From Pseudomonas fluorescens (GTDB lineage Bacteria > Pseudomonadota > Gammaproteobacteria > Pseudomonadales > Pseudomonadaceae), in NCBI RefSeq assembly GCF_902498065.1, contig NZ_CABVIR010000004.1:372001-436000 (forward strand): DNA of 64,000 bases, in the 5' to 3' direction. The notes below the pieces were generated by a model. The model was not told the origin of the DNA and made no database searches. It was given only the letters and a program-made list of their open reading frames with translations. The translations under genes and the position numbers were made by a program. Of this stretch, positions 18,641 through 26,884 are shown in pieces (the stretch's first letter is position 1; each line of letters starts with the position of its first letter).

Positions 18641-19024
18641 TCAGGCTTCGGCGTTGGCTTTGATCAGACGGTCGTAAGCGTCCTGATCCAGCAGTTTGGC
18701 AACTGCCGAGGCGTCGGCAGGCTGGAAGCGGAAGAACCAGCCTTCGCCCAGCGGATCTTCGTTGACCAGTTCCGGGTTGCTGTCCAGCGCCGGGTTCACT
18801 TCCAGCACTTCGCCGTCGAGTGGCATGTATACGCCGCTGGCGGCTTTTACCGATTCCACGGTGGCGGCTTCTGCGCCTTTGTCGTAGGACTGCAGCTCAG
18901 GCAGTTGTACGAAAACCACGTCGCCCAAGGCGTTCTGTGCGAAAGCGGTGATGCCGACGGTAACGGTGCCGTCAGCTTCGGTGCGCAGCCATTCGTGATC
19001 TTCAGTAAAACGCAACTCGCTCAT
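18641..19024 (-). CDS. gcvH: Glycine cleavage H-protein
   Basis: 127 residues. The lipoylated Lys is in VESVKAASGVYMPLDGEVLEVN (about residue 62). The N-terminal RFTEDHEWLRTEADGTVTVGIT is typical. It is the first gene of the gcv operon and lies about 70 nt downstream of the predicted sigma-54 promoter, with a GGAG before the ATG. Confidence 0.97.
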   Translation of the reverse strand: MSELRFTEDHEWLRTEADGTVTVGITAFAQNALGDVVFVQLPELQSYDKGAEAATVESVKAASGVYMPLDGEVLEVNPALDSNPELVNEDPLGEGWFFRFQPADASAVAKLLDQDAYDRLIKANAEA

Positions 19025-19104
19025 GGAAACTCCTAAGGGGCCAGACTCGTCTGGTGGACGCGATTGAATGCTTGGGCAAAAGCCCTTCTTTATGGGTGGT
19101 TACT

Positions 19105-19122
19105 AAGCAAAATCGCGGCCAA
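19105..19122 (-). promoter_or_regulatory. Sigma-54 promoter of the gcv operon
   Basis: Read on the minus strand the site is TTGGCCGCGATTTTGCTT, which has the invariant GG-N10-GC spacing of -24/-12 promoters. The TGGC and TTGC blocks match the consensus. It fits an enhancer-binding protein, GcsR, encoded just upstream. Confidence 0.8.
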
Positions 19123-19185
19123 TGTTATTTTTGTGTTTAAAAACAATGGCTTATGAGTTTCATGTGGCCATTGTGTTGCAGCGAC

Positions 19186-19203
19186 TGTAGCGAAATCGAT
19201 ACA
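19186..19203. promoter_or_regulatory. GcsR-type binding site, promoter-proximal
   Basis: TGTAGCG-AAAT-CGATACA, an 18-bp dyad, about 65 bp upstream of the sigma-54 promoter. It resembles the consensus I recall for P. aeruginosa GcsR (TGTAACG-N4-CGTTCCG). Confidence 0.6.
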
Positions 19204-19266
19204 GCGCGAGCCGAAGAAAAAAGCCTAAGTGGATCAAAGCCTTGCACTGCGGTGGTTAGGAGGGAG

Positions 19267-19284
19267 TGTATCGATATCATTCCG
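19267..19284. promoter_or_regulatory. GcsR-type binding site, distal tandem copy 1
   Basis: TGTATCG-ATAT-CATTCCG, 18 bp, matching the recalled GcsR consensus at 12 of 14 specified positions. The next copy starts 19 bp further on. Confidence 0.65.
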
Positions 19285-19285
19285 C

Positions 19286-19303
19286 TGTAGCGCTTTCAGT
19301 ACA
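19286..19303. promoter_or_regulatory. GcsR-type binding site, distal tandem copy 2
   Basis: TGTAGCG-CTTT-CAGTACA, 18 bp, one base after the preceding site, so the two stand in tandem on nearly the same helical face spacing. Confidence 0.6.
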
Positions 19304-19345
19304 GATGGAGGTCGTTTTTAAACAGGCTTTCAGTTGAACGCGAAA

Positions 19346-19439
19346 CCTGTGGGAGCCAGCCTGCTGGCGATGAGGCCCTGTCAGTCGACATCTTTTTTGC
19401 CTGCCACACCGCAATCGCCAGCAGGCTGGCTCCCACAGG
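19346..19439. repeat. REP inverted pair between gcsR and the gcv control region
   Basis: CCTGTGGGAGCCAGCCTGCT and the inverted copy ending TGGCTCCCACAGG; inner GGCGAT/ATCGCC also pair. It starts 4 nt past the gcsR stop. Confidence 0.92.
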
Positions 19440-19443
19440 CGGG

Positions 19444-20952
19444 CTATGGTGTTTTGGGAATACCGTACTTGCGCAACCGATGGGCAATTGCCGTGTGCGA
19501 AGTTTGCAGACGGCTGGCCAGTTGCCGGGTCGAGGGGTAGCTGACGTAGAGTTTTTCCAGCAGGGTTTTCTCGAACTCTTCCATCGCCTGTTCCAGGCTG
19601 TCGACCTCGGTGTCGCTCTGGCGCGCCACGGAGGTGCCGGCGATGTCGAGGTCGCCGATGTCCACCAGGCTGCTTTCGCAAATCGCCGCCGCGCGGAAGA
19701 TCACGTTTTGCAATTGCCGCACGTTGCCCGGCCAGCGGTTGCCCAACAACGCGGGGTAAGTGCCCGGTGCCAGACGACACACCGGGCGCTGAATCTGCGC
19801 GCAGGCCTGCTGCATGAAATAGCGCGCCAGCAACAGAATGTCCTGGCCGCGTTCGCGCAGCGGCGGGACTTCGACGTTGAGCACGTTGAGGCGATAAAAC
19901 AGGTCTTCGCGGAACGTGCCTTCGCTGACCATTTTTTCCAGATCGCGATGCGTGGCGCTGAGGATCCGCACGTTGACCTTCACCTCACGATCGCCACCCA
20001 CGCGGCGGAAGCTGCCATCGTTCAAAAACCGCAGCAGTTTCGCCTGCAAGTACGGCGACATTTCACCGATTTCATCGAGAAATACCGTGCCCTGGTTTGC
20101 CAGTTCCATCAGCCCCGGTTTGCCGCCCCGTTGGGCGCCGGTGAAGGCGCCGGGGGCGTAGCCGAACAGTTCGCTTTCGGCGAGGTTCTCCGGCAATGCC
20201 GCGCAGTTCAGCGCCAGGAAAGGTGACGTGTGCCGGGCACTGATGGCGTGACAGGCGCGGGCCACCAGTTCTTTGCCGGTGCCGGTTTCGCCCTGGATCA
20301 ACAACGGCGCATCGAGGGCGGCTACACGTTGGGCACGGGCCTTGAGCGTGCGAATGGCCGGGGATTCGCCAAGCAACGCATCGAACCCTTCGGCATGGTC
20401 GTGGTGCAGCGCCGAGAGGCGTTCGCCGATGCGGTTCGGTTGATACAGCGTCAGCAGCGCGCCGGCGTCGGTGATCGGCGTGGCGTCCAGCAACAGGGTC
20501 TGGCCGTTGACGGTGATCTCGCGCAGCGGCAAGCGAAAGCCTTGTTCCAGCAAGGTGTCGAGCAGGGCGGGATCGGCAAACAGATCCGCGATGCTTTCAC
20601 CGGCCGGTTCGCGACCGTACAGGGCGATCAGCGCCGGGTTGGCCAGCAGCACTTTGCCGTCGCTGTCCAATGCCAGCACCGGGTCGGTCATGGCGGCGAG
20701 CAATGCATCGAGCTGCAAGTGCCGACGTTGGCCCGGAAGAATGTCGACCACCGTCATCGCTTGCACGCCACGCACGCTGAGCAACGCATCGCGCAGTTCC
20801 TCGAGCACTTCGGGGCTGAGGGTCGGGGCGTCGATGTAGACGTTGGGCGGAACCATTTCCACCGCATCCAGATTGAGATTGCGCCCACCGAGCAGGGCCA
20901 GGACTTCCTGGGTGATGCCGACGCGGTCGATGAAGCTGACGTGGATACGCAT
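19444..20952 (-). CDS. gcsR: GcsR-like sigma-54-dependent regulator of glycine cleavage (TyrR family)
   Basis: 502 residues from the ATG at 20952 (MRIHVSFIDRVGITQEVLALL); the frame extends 12 codons further but the ACT domain begins at this Met. Order: N-terminal ACT domain, PAS-like domain (residues about 80-180), AAA+ domain with Walker A GETGTGKEL, the sigma-54 contact loop GAFTGA, Walker B VFLDEIGEM, and a TyrR-type C-terminal HTH (PSTRQLASRLQTSHTAIAHRLRKYG). In P. aeruginosa GcsR responds to glycine and activates gcvH2-gcvP2-glyA2-sdaA-gcvT2. The same gene neighbourhood and a sigma-54 promoter support that role here. Confidence 0.9.
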   Translation of the reverse strand: MRIHVSFIDRVGITQEVLALLGGRNLNLDAVEMVPPNVYIDAPTLSPEVLEELRDALLSVRGVQAMTVVDILPGQRRHLQLDALLAAMTDPVLALDSDGKVLLANPALIALYGREPAGESIADLFADPALLDTLLEQGFRLPLREITVNGQTLLLDATPITDAGALLTLYQPNRIGERLSALHHDHAEGFDALLGESPAIRTLKARAQRVAALDAPLLIQGETGTGKELVARACHAISARHTSPFLALNCAALPENLAESELFGYAPGAFTGAQRGGKPGLMELANQGTVFLDEIGEMSPYLQAKLLRFLNDGSFRRVGGDREVKVNVRILSATHRDLEKMVSEGTFREDLFYRLNVLNVEVPPLRERGQDILLLARYFMQQACAQIQRPVCRLAPGTYPALLGNRWPGNVRQLQNVIFRAAAICESSLVDIGDLDIAGTSVARQSDTEVDSLEQAMEEFEKTLLEKLYVSYPSTRQLASRLQTSHTAIAHRLRKYGIPKTP

Positions 20953-21052
20953 GGGGCGGTTTTCAATCTTGCGAGCGGAGGGTGGCAAGTATGCCTTGGG
21001 GCGGGCGAATGGTGAAATCCTGAGCAGGACTTCAGGGCAACGATGAACCCTT

Positions 21053-21138
21053 TGGGAGCGAGCCTGCTCGCGATAGCGGTGTGTCAGTCGACATCATGGT
21101 GACTGTCAGTCCGCTATCGCGAGCAGGCTCGCTCCCAC
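21053..21138. repeat. REP inverted pair upstream of gcsR
   Basis: TGGGAGCGAGCCTGCTCGCG and its inverted copy ending GGCTCGCTCCCAC; flanks ATAGCGG/CCGCTAT pair. Confidence 0.9.
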
Positions 21139-21167
21139 GGGTACAGCGTTCATCCAGGGGAACAGGG

Positions 21168-21530
21168 TTACTCGAAGTTCTTGAGGTCTACCGGGTCGCC
21201 GGATTTCATATCCAGCTTCGTCCGAATGTCTTCAAACACCAAGTCGTAATGTTTGTGAACCGAGCCGATCTGGCTGTGTGTCCTTGGAATGCCGTACTTC
21301 TCGGCGATATTCGTTATGTTGTTGGCGAAGTTGTAGGCCTCAACCTTGGGTAGAAAGAAGGTTTCGCTCATATCCTTGTTCTGAATGCTGCCATGCATGG
21401 TGAACTGGATGCCTTTTTCGCCTTTGTCGTCCTTGCTGACCTCATAGTCGAGGTGCAGGTTGTAGCTGACATCATCCGGGGTCAGCGCGTGGCGCTCGAT
21501 GTGCAGCTTGCCGGGCTCGAACGTTGCCAT
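21168..21530 (-). CDS. DUF5064 family protein
   Basis: 120 residues (MATFEPGKLHIERHALTPDDVSYNLHLDYEVSKDDKGEKGIQFTMHG...). No signal peptide or membrane segment; mixed charge with alternating beta pattern. I recognise it as the Pseudomonas DUF5064 type, function unknown. It starts 12 nt after arcC, so it is probably the last gene of the arc operon and may be induced with arginine deiminase. Confidence 0.75.
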   Translation of the reverse strand: MATFEPGKLHIERHALTPDDVSYNLHLDYEVSKDDKGEKGIQFTMHGSIQNKDMSETFFLPKVEAYNFANNITNIAEKYGIPRTHSQIGSVHKHYDLVFEDIRTKLDMKSGDPVDLKNFE

Positions 21531-21542
21531 TGACGTTTCTCC

Positions 21543-22472
21543 TTATAAATAAGTTATGCCAGGTTTCGCCGTGCTGATGCGCGTTCCGGCCTTGCCCTGG
21601 ACGATCGCTTCGATGTCCGAGAGTGAACCGATCACCGCGGTTTTTCCAGTATGGCGGGCAAACTCACAGGCCGCCTGAACCTTCGGCCCCATGGAACCTG
21701 CGGCAAAACCGAGTTTCTCCATGTCGTCCGGGTGCGCCTGAGCGATGGCTTTCTGGGTCGGTTTGCCGAAGTCGATGAAGGCGGCGTTGACGTCGGTGGC
21801 GATCACCAGCAAATCACTGTCCAGCTGTTCGGCCAGCAGCGCCGAGCACAGGTCCTTGTCGATCACCGCTTCCACGCCTTGCAGCTTGCCGTGGGCGCCA
21901 TACATGGTTGGAATGCCGCCACCACCGGCGCAGATCACGATGCTGCCTTTTTCCAGCAGCCATTTGATCGGGCGGATTTCGAAGATGCGTTTCGGTCTCG
22001 GGCTGGCGACCACGCGACGGTATTTGTCGCCGTCCGGGGCAATCGCCCAGCCTTTTTCGGCGGCGAGTTTTTCCGCTTCGGCCTTGGCGTAGACCGGGCC
22101 GATGGGTTTGCTCGGGTTCTGGAACGCCGGATCGTTGGGGTCGACTTCAACCTGGGTCAGGAGCGTGGCGAAGGGCACTTCGAAGTCCAGCAGGTTGCCC
22201 AGTTCCTGTTCGATGATGTAGCCGATCATGCCTTCGGTTTCGGCGCCGAGCACGTCCAGCGGATACGGCGAAACCGAGGTGTAAGCCGCCGCTTGCAGCG
22301 ACAGCAGGCCGACCTGCGGACCATTGCCGTGGGCGATGACCAGTTCATTGCCGGCGTAAATCTTGGCGATTTGCTCGGTGGCGATCCGGATGTTGGCGCG
22401 TTGATTGTCCGCGGTCATGGGTTCACCACGGCGGAGCAGGGCGTTACCGCCCAGAGCAACGACGATACGCAT
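21543..22472 (-). CDS. arcC: Carbamate kinase
   Basis: 309 residues. It transfers phosphate from carbamoyl phosphate to ADP, the energy-yielding last step of the arginine deiminase pathway. Motifs: N-terminal RIVVALGGNALLRRGEPMTADNQ, LVIAHGNGPQVGLLSLQ, and VICAGGGGIPTMY. Standard length. A REP pair and two small hairpins lie in the 187-nt gap towards arcB. Confidence 0.97.
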   Translation of the reverse strand: MRIVVALGGNALLRRGEPMTADNQRANIRIATEQIAKIYAGNELVIAHGNGPQVGLLSLQAAAYTSVSPYPLDVLGAETEGMIGYIIEQELGNLLDFEVPFATLLTQVEVDPNDPAFQNPSKPIGPVYAKAEAEKLAAEKGWAIAPDGDKYRRVVASPRPKRIFEIRPIKWLLEKGSIVICAGGGGIPTMYGAHGKLQGVEAVIDKDLCSALLAEQLDSDLLVIATDVNAAFIDFGKPTQKAIAQAHPDDMEKLGFAAGSMGPKVQAACEFARHTGKTAVIGSLSDIEAIVQGKAGTRISTAKPGITYL

Positions 22473-22514
22473 AATGCAGTCCTTCTAAAGCAGAGAAGTT
22501 GCGAGCGACTCGGT

Positions 22515-22528
22515 GTCCCTGTAGGGAC
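22515..22528. repeat. Small hairpin left of the arcB-arcC REP
   Basis: GTCCCT-GT-AGGGAC, in the context TGTCCCTGTAGGGAC. It has the same layout as the palindrome at 22632-22645 on the other side of the REP pair. Confidence 0.55.
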
Positions 22529-22536
22529 TCGGTCAA

Positions 22537-22623
22537 TGTGGGAGCTGGCTCGCCAGCGATGGCGTCGCCTCGGTCTGTCAGATACACCGAGGTGATGCCA
22601 TCGCTGGCGAGCCAGCTCCCACA
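22537..22623. repeat. REP inverted pair between arcB and arcC
   Basis: TGTGGGAGCTGGCTCGCCAG and the inverted copy ending CCAGCTCCCACA, with GCGATGGC/GCCATCGC flanks pairing. Lies inside the arc operon. Confidence 0.92.
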
Positions 22624-22631
22624 GGTTCCGT

Positions 22632-22645
22632 GTTCCTGCAGGAAC
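22632..22645. repeat. Small palindrome right of the arcB-arcC REP
   Basis: GTTCCTGCAGGAAC, a perfect 14-bp palindrome, 14 nt before the arcB stop codon on the plus-strand map. Confidence 0.6.
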
Positions 22646-22659
22646 GGCCAGGTCAGCCG

Positions 22660-23670
22660 TTAGATATCCGCCAGCGCTGACACCAGAATCGCCTTGATGG
22701 TGTGCATGCGGTTTTCCGCTTGCTCGAAGGCGATGTTGGCCGGGGATTCGAAGACTTCTTCAGTCACCTCCACGCCATTGGCCAGGTTCGGGTAGCGCGC
22801 GGCGATGTCCTTGCCGACCTTGGTTTCGCTGTTGTGGAACGCCGGCAGGCAGTGCATGAATTTCACGCGCGGGTTGCCCGAGGCTTTCATCATCGCCGCG
22901 TTGACCTGGTACGGCAGCAGTTGCTCGATACGCTCGTCCCACGCTTCCACCGGCTCACCCATCGAAACCCAGATGTCGGTGTGGATGAAGTCCACGCCCT
23001 TGACCGCTTCTTTCGGGTCTTCGGTGATGGTGATGCGTGCGCCGCTTTCTTCGGCGAAGGCTTTGCACTGGGCGATGAAATCAGCGTGCGGCCACAGCGC
23101 TTTCGGCGCGGCGATGCGCACGTCCATGCCGAGTTTGGCGCCGATCATCAGCAGCGAGTTGCCCATGTTGTAGCGGGCGTCGCCGAGGTAGGCGTAGCTG
23201 ATGTCATGCAGCGGTTTGTCGCTGTGTTCGCGCATGGTCAGGGTGTCGGCGATCATCTGCGTCGGGTGGAACTCAGCGGTCAGACCGTTGAACACCGGCA
23301 CACCGGCGAACTTGGCGAGCTCTTCGACAATTTCCTGTTCGAAGCCACGGTATTCGATGGCATCGAACATCCGCCCGAGCACGCGGGCGGTGTCTTTCAT
23401 GCTTTCCTTGTGGCCGATCTGCGACGACACCGGGTCAATGTAGGTGACGTGGGCGCCCTGGTCATGGGCCGCGACTTCGAAGGCGCAACGGGTGCGGGTC
23501 GAGGTTTTTTCGAAGATCAGTGCGATGTTCTTGCCTTGCAGGTGCGGACGCTCGGTGCCGGTGTACTTGGCGCGCTTGAGGTCGCGGGACAGGTCCAGCA
23601 AATAGTTCAGCTCGCGAGTCGTATGGTGCATCAACGAGAGCAGGCTGCGGTTACGCATGTTGAAAGCCAT
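22660..23670 (-). CDS. arcB: Ornithine carbamoyltransferase, catabolic
   Basis: 336 residues. Converts citrulline and phosphate to ornithine and carbamoyl phosphate. The carbamoyl phosphate site KTSTRTRCAFEVAAHDQG, the DPVSSQIGHKESMKDTARVLGRM block and the HCLPAFHNSETKVG motif are present. The 336-residue length and arc location fit the catabolic enzyme rather than anabolic ArgF. Confidence 0.96.
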   Translation of the reverse strand: MAFNMRNRSLLSLMHHTTRELNYLLDLSRDLKRAKYTGTERPHLQGKNIALIFEKTSTRTRCAFEVAAHDQGAHVTYIDPVSSQIGHKESMKDTARVLGRMFDAIEYRGFEQEIVEELAKFAGVPVFNGLTAEFHPTQMIADTLTMREHSDKPLHDISYAYLGDARYNMGNSLLMIGAKLGMDVRIAAPKALWPHADFIAQCKAFAEESGARITITEDPKEAVKGVDFIHTDIWVSMGEPVEAWDERIEQLLPYQVNAAMMKASGNPRVKFMHCLPAFHNSETKVGKDIAARYPNLANGVEVTEEVFESPANIAFEQAENRMHTIKAILVSALADI

Positions 23671-23700
23671 GATTGGATCTCCTTGGGTTTCGGTTATCCG

Positions 23701-23731
23701 CCTGCTTCACGCGTTATAAGCGTGAAGCAGG
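23701..23731 (-). other. 12-bp perfect hairpin between arcA and arcB
   Basis: CCTGCTTCACGC pairs exactly with GCGTGAAGCAGG around a 7-nt loop, 10 nt past the arcA stop. No T-run follows, so it more likely stabilises or marks a processing site of the arc mRNA than terminates it. Confidence 0.8.
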
Positions 23732-23740
23732 GCTCAGGAT

Positions 23741-24997
23741 TTAATAGTCGATAGGGTCGCGAATGATCGGGCAGGTCATGCAGTGGCCGCCGCCACGTCC
23801 GCGCCCCAGTTCGCCGGCGCTGATGGTGATGACTTCCACACCGGCCTTGCGCAGCAGGGTGTTGGTGTAGGTGTTGCGGTCATAACCGATCACCACGCCC
23901 GGCTCCACGGCCACCACGTTGTTGCCGTCATCCCACTGTTCGCGTTCGGCGGCGAAGCTGTTGCCGCCGGTTTCCACCACGCGCAATGCTTTGAGGTTGA
24001 GGGCCTTGGCCACGGTGTCGAGAAAGTTGGTTTCTTCGCGGCGAATGTCGATGCCGCCCGGTTTGCTTTCGTCAGGACGCAAGGTGAAGGCGACGATCTG
24101 GTTCACCACTTCCGGGAAGATCGTGACCAGGTCGCGGTCGCAGAAACTGAACACGGTGTCCAGGTGCATCGCGGCACGGGACTTCGGCAGGCCGGCAACG
24201 ATGACTTTCTCGACGGCTTTGTTCTTGAACAGGTTCACCGCCAGTTGGCCGATCGCCTGACGGGACGAGCGTTCACCCATGCCGATCAACACCACGCCGT
24301 TGCCGATTGGCATCACGTCGCCGCCTTCAAGGGTGGCGCTGCCGTGTTCCTGATCCGGGTCGCCGTACCAGATTTCAAAGTCGGCGTTGGTGAATTGCGG
24401 GTGGAATTTGTAGATGGCGCTGGCCAGCAGGGTTTCCTGACGGCGGGCCGGCCAGTACATCGGGTTCAGGGTCACGCCACCATAGATCCAGCAGGTGGTG
24501 TCGCGGGTGAACTGGGTGTTGGGCAGCGGCGGCAGAATGAAGCTGGAGTGGCCGAGGAAGTCGCGGAACATCTGAATGGTCTTGCCGCCGAAGCTGTCCG
24601 GCAGGTCATCGGCGGACACGCCGCCAATCAGGAACTCGGCGATCTTGCGCGGCTCCAGGCTGCGCAGCCACGAACCGACTTCATGGATCAGGCCGAGGCC
24701 GACCGAATTGGCGGTGACCTTGCGTTCCAGAATCCAGTCCAGCGCTTCAGGGATGGCGACGATGTCGGTCAGCAGGTTGTGCATTTCCAGCACGTCGATG
24801 TTGCGTTCACGCATTTTGGTGACGAAGTCGAAATGGTCACGCTTGGCCTGGGCGACCCACAGCACATCATCGAAAAGCAGCTCATCGCAGTTGTTCGGGG
24901 TCAGCCGCTGGTGGGCCAGGCCGGGGGAGCAAACCATGACTTTGCGCAGTTTGCCGGCTTCGGAATGTACGCCGTACTTAACTTTTTCGGTGGTCAT
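23741..24997 (-). CDS. arcA: Arginine deiminase
   Basis: 418 residues, same length as the P. aeruginosa enzyme. Hydrolyses arginine to citrulline and ammonia. The catalytic Cys lies in the C-terminal GGGHCMTCPIIRDP; other family blocks are VHSEAGKLRKVMVCSPGLAHQRLTP, FTRDTTCWIYGGV and EGGDVMPIGNGVVLIGMGERSS. Preceded by a GGAGG-type Shine-Dalgarno. Second gene of the arc operon. Confidence 0.98.
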   Translation of the reverse strand: MTTEKVKYGVHSEAGKLRKVMVCSPGLAHQRLTPNNCDELLFDDVLWVAQAKRDHFDFVTKMRERNIDVLEMHNLLTDIVAIPEALDWILERKVTANSVGLGLIHEVGSWLRSLEPRKIAEFLIGGVSADDLPDSFGGKTIQMFRDFLGHSSFILPPLPNTQFTRDTTCWIYGGVTLNPMYWPARRQETLLASAIYKFHPQFTNADFEIWYGDPDQEHGSATLEGGDVMPIGNGVVLIGMGERSSRQAIGQLAVNLFKNKAVEKVIVAGLPKSRAAMHLDTVFSFCDRDLVTIFPEVVNQIVAFTLRPDESKPGGIDIRREETNFLDTVAKALNLKALRVVETGGNSFAAEREQWDDGNNVVAVEPGVVIGYDRNTYTNTLLRKAGVEVITISAGELGRGRGGGHCMTCPIIRDPIDY

Positions 24998-25032
24998 TTC
25001 AGTGATCCTCCAAATGACAAATCAATCAGGTG

Positions 25033-26460
25033 TTACAGGGTCAGGAAGCCGTCATACAGCCCGTAAGCCGCCACGAGGGCGCCCACGACGACTGCGGCGA
25101 AAATCAGCTTCTCGACGTTGGTGAAAACCGGTTTGTTGACTTCAAGCTTGGCCTTGGCGAACAGGATCGCGCCGGGGGCATAGAGCAGGGCGGAGAGCAG
25201 CAGGTATTTGACGCCGCCGGCATAGATCAGCCAGATCGCGTAGATCAATGCGACGGCACCGATGAACAGGTCTTTCCTGCGCTCGGCCATGGCGTTTTCA
25301 TAACTCTCGCCTCGCACCGCCAGCAGCAGCGCATAGGCCGCCGACCACAGGTACGGCACCAGAATCATCGAGGTGGCGAGGTAGATCAGCGACAGGTACG
25401 TGCTGGCCGAGAACAGCGTAATGACCAAGAACAATTGCACCATCGCGTTGGTCAGCCACAAGGCGTTGACCGGTACGTGGTTGGCGTTTTCCTTGCGCAG
25501 GAAGGCCGGCATGGTGTGGTCCTTGGCGGCGGCGAACATGATCTCCGCGCACAGCAGCACCCACGACAGCAGCGCCCCCAGCAGCGAGATGATCAGACCG
25601 ATGCTGATCAGCACCGCGCCCCACGGACCGACCACATGTTCCAGTACGGCCGCCATTGACGGGTTCTGCAACTTGGCCAATTCCGGTTGGGTCATGATGC
25701 CCAGCGACAGCACGTTCACCAGCACCAGGAACAGCAGCACGGTGATGAAACCGATCACGGTGGCTTTACCGACGTCGCTGCGTTTTTCTGCGCGGGCCGA
25801 AAAGATGCTCGCGCCTTCGATGCCGATGAACACCCACACGGTGACCAGCATCATGTTGCGCACCTGGTTCATCACGCTGCCCAGGTCCGGGTTTTTCAGG
25901 CCCCAGATGTCAGCGGTGAAGATGTCCAGTTTGAAGGCGAAAACAGCGATCAGCACAAACAGCAGCAGCGGCACGACCTTGGCAACGGTGGTCACCAGGT
26001 TGATGAACGCGGCTTCCTTGATCCCCCGCAGCACGAGGAAATGCACACCCCAGAGCAGCACCGACGCGCCGATTACTGCGGCAACGGTGTTGCCTTCGCC
26101 AAAGATCGGGAAGAAGTAACCGAGGGTGCTGAACAGCAAAACGAAGTAGCCGACGTTGCCGAGCCAGGCACTGATCCAGTAACCCCAGGCGGACGAGAAA
26201 CCCATGTAGTCGCCGAACCCGGCCTTGGCGTAGGCGTAGACACCGCCGTCCAGGTCAGGTTTTCGATTGGCAAGGGTTTGAAAGACGAAGGCCAGCGTCA
26301 GCATGCCGACGGCGGTAATGGCCCAACCGATCAGCACGGCGCCGACGTCGGCACTGGCTGCCATGTTCTGCGGCAAAGAGAAGATCCCGCCACCAATCAT
26401 TGAGCCGACAACCAGCGCAACCAGTGCACCGAGTTTCAGTTTTCCGGGGGATTCAGACAT
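25033..26460 (-). CDS. arcD: Arginine/ornithine antiporter ArcD
   Basis: 475 residues with about 12-13 hydrophobic segments; APC superfamily. N-terminal KLGALVALVVGSMIGGGIFSLPQNMAASADVG contains the GSMIGGGIF motif of unwound TM1. Exchanges arginine for ornithine. First gene of the arc operon, with a putative ANR box 62 nt upstream. Closely similar to the divergent copy at 26885-28312. Confidence 0.95.
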   Translation of the reverse strand: MSESPGKLKLGALVALVVGSMIGGGIFSLPQNMAASADVGAVLIGWAITAVGMLTLAFVFQTLANRKPDLDGGVYAYAKAGFGDYMGFSSAWGYWISAWLGNVGYFVLLFSTLGYFFPIFGEGNTVAAVIGASVLLWGVHFLVLRGIKEAAFINLVTTVAKVVPLLLFVLIAVFAFKLDIFTADIWGLKNPDLGSVMNQVRNMMLVTVWVFIGIEGASIFSARAEKRSDVGKATVIGFITVLLFLVLVNVLSLGIMTQPELAKLQNPSMAAVLEHVVGPWGAVLISIGLIISLLGALLSWVLLCAEIMFAAAKDHTMPAFLRKENANHVPVNALWLTNAMVQLFLVITLFSASTYLSLIYLATSMILVPYLWSAAYALLLAVRGESYENAMAERRKDLFIGAVALIYAIWLIYAGGVKYLLLSALLYAPGAILFAKAKLEVNKPVFTNVEKLIFAAVVVGALVAAYGLYDGFLTL

Positions 26461-26493
26461 TGCATGACTCCAATGCAGGAGAAAAGAGACAAC

Positions 26494-26499
26494 AGATTA
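26494..26499 (-). promoter_or_regulatory. Candidate -10 of the arcD promoter
   Basis: TAATCT on the minus strand, 31 nt downstream of the centre of the ANR-like box, the spacing of FNR class II promoters. Confidence 0.45.
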
Positions 26500-26521
26500 A
26501 TTCTGTTCGCTATTCAATCAT

Positions 26522-26535
26522 CTGACATAGATCAG
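26522..26535 (-). promoter_or_regulatory. ANR (FNR-type) box of arcDABC
   Basis: CTGAC-ATAG-ATCAG reads as CTGAT-CTAT-GTCAG on the minus strand. The ANR/FNR consensus is TTGAT-N4-ATCAA. The position, about 40 nt before the predicted transcription start, and the oxygen-limited role of the arc operon support ANR control. No gene is apparent in the rest of the 26461-26884 gap. Confidence 0.65.
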
Positions 26536-26724
26536 TGCATGGTCACATTCCATTGTTAATGAAAGACTTATGAATCTTTCCCAGGCATAACGGTATTGCC
26601 GGAAAAGCCCAGTCCAGAGCCATCGGCCAGAACGCTCAGCAAGGGAGGATATTACTCGGACCTTTAGGCTAGTTCGTTTTCCGGTTTGCGCAAATTTTTG
26701 AAGTTTGTTTCAGTACCGAATTGA

Positions 26725-26738
26725 TTTATTAGGATCAA
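26725..26738 (+). promoter_or_regulatory. ANR-like box upstream of the second arcD
   Basis: TTTAT-TAGG-ATCAA matches TTGAT-N4-ATCAA at nine of ten positions. It is 147 nt before the start codon, and no well-placed -10 was found, so support is weak. Confidence 0.35.
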
Positions 26739-26884
26739 CACACAAAACTGCTGTTGCCGACTGCGGCTATAGAAGCACCGGCTATAAATAGAAGACGCGA
26801 ATCGCCATTAATTAATAAACGTTATTACCGTTTGCCTATTTAGTTAAAGTTATTCCTGGGGCGAGGAAAAAAGGAGACGCTGGA

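Noticed and set aside
17193..18677. 494-residue plus-strand open frame opposite gcvP
   Set aside because: Translation is low-complexity and antisense to a clear gcvP; high GC makes such frames common.
19025..19443. Glycine riboswitch before gcvH
   Set aside because: No tandem glycine-aptamer pattern was recognised; a sigma-54 promoter and GcsR-type sites explain the region better.
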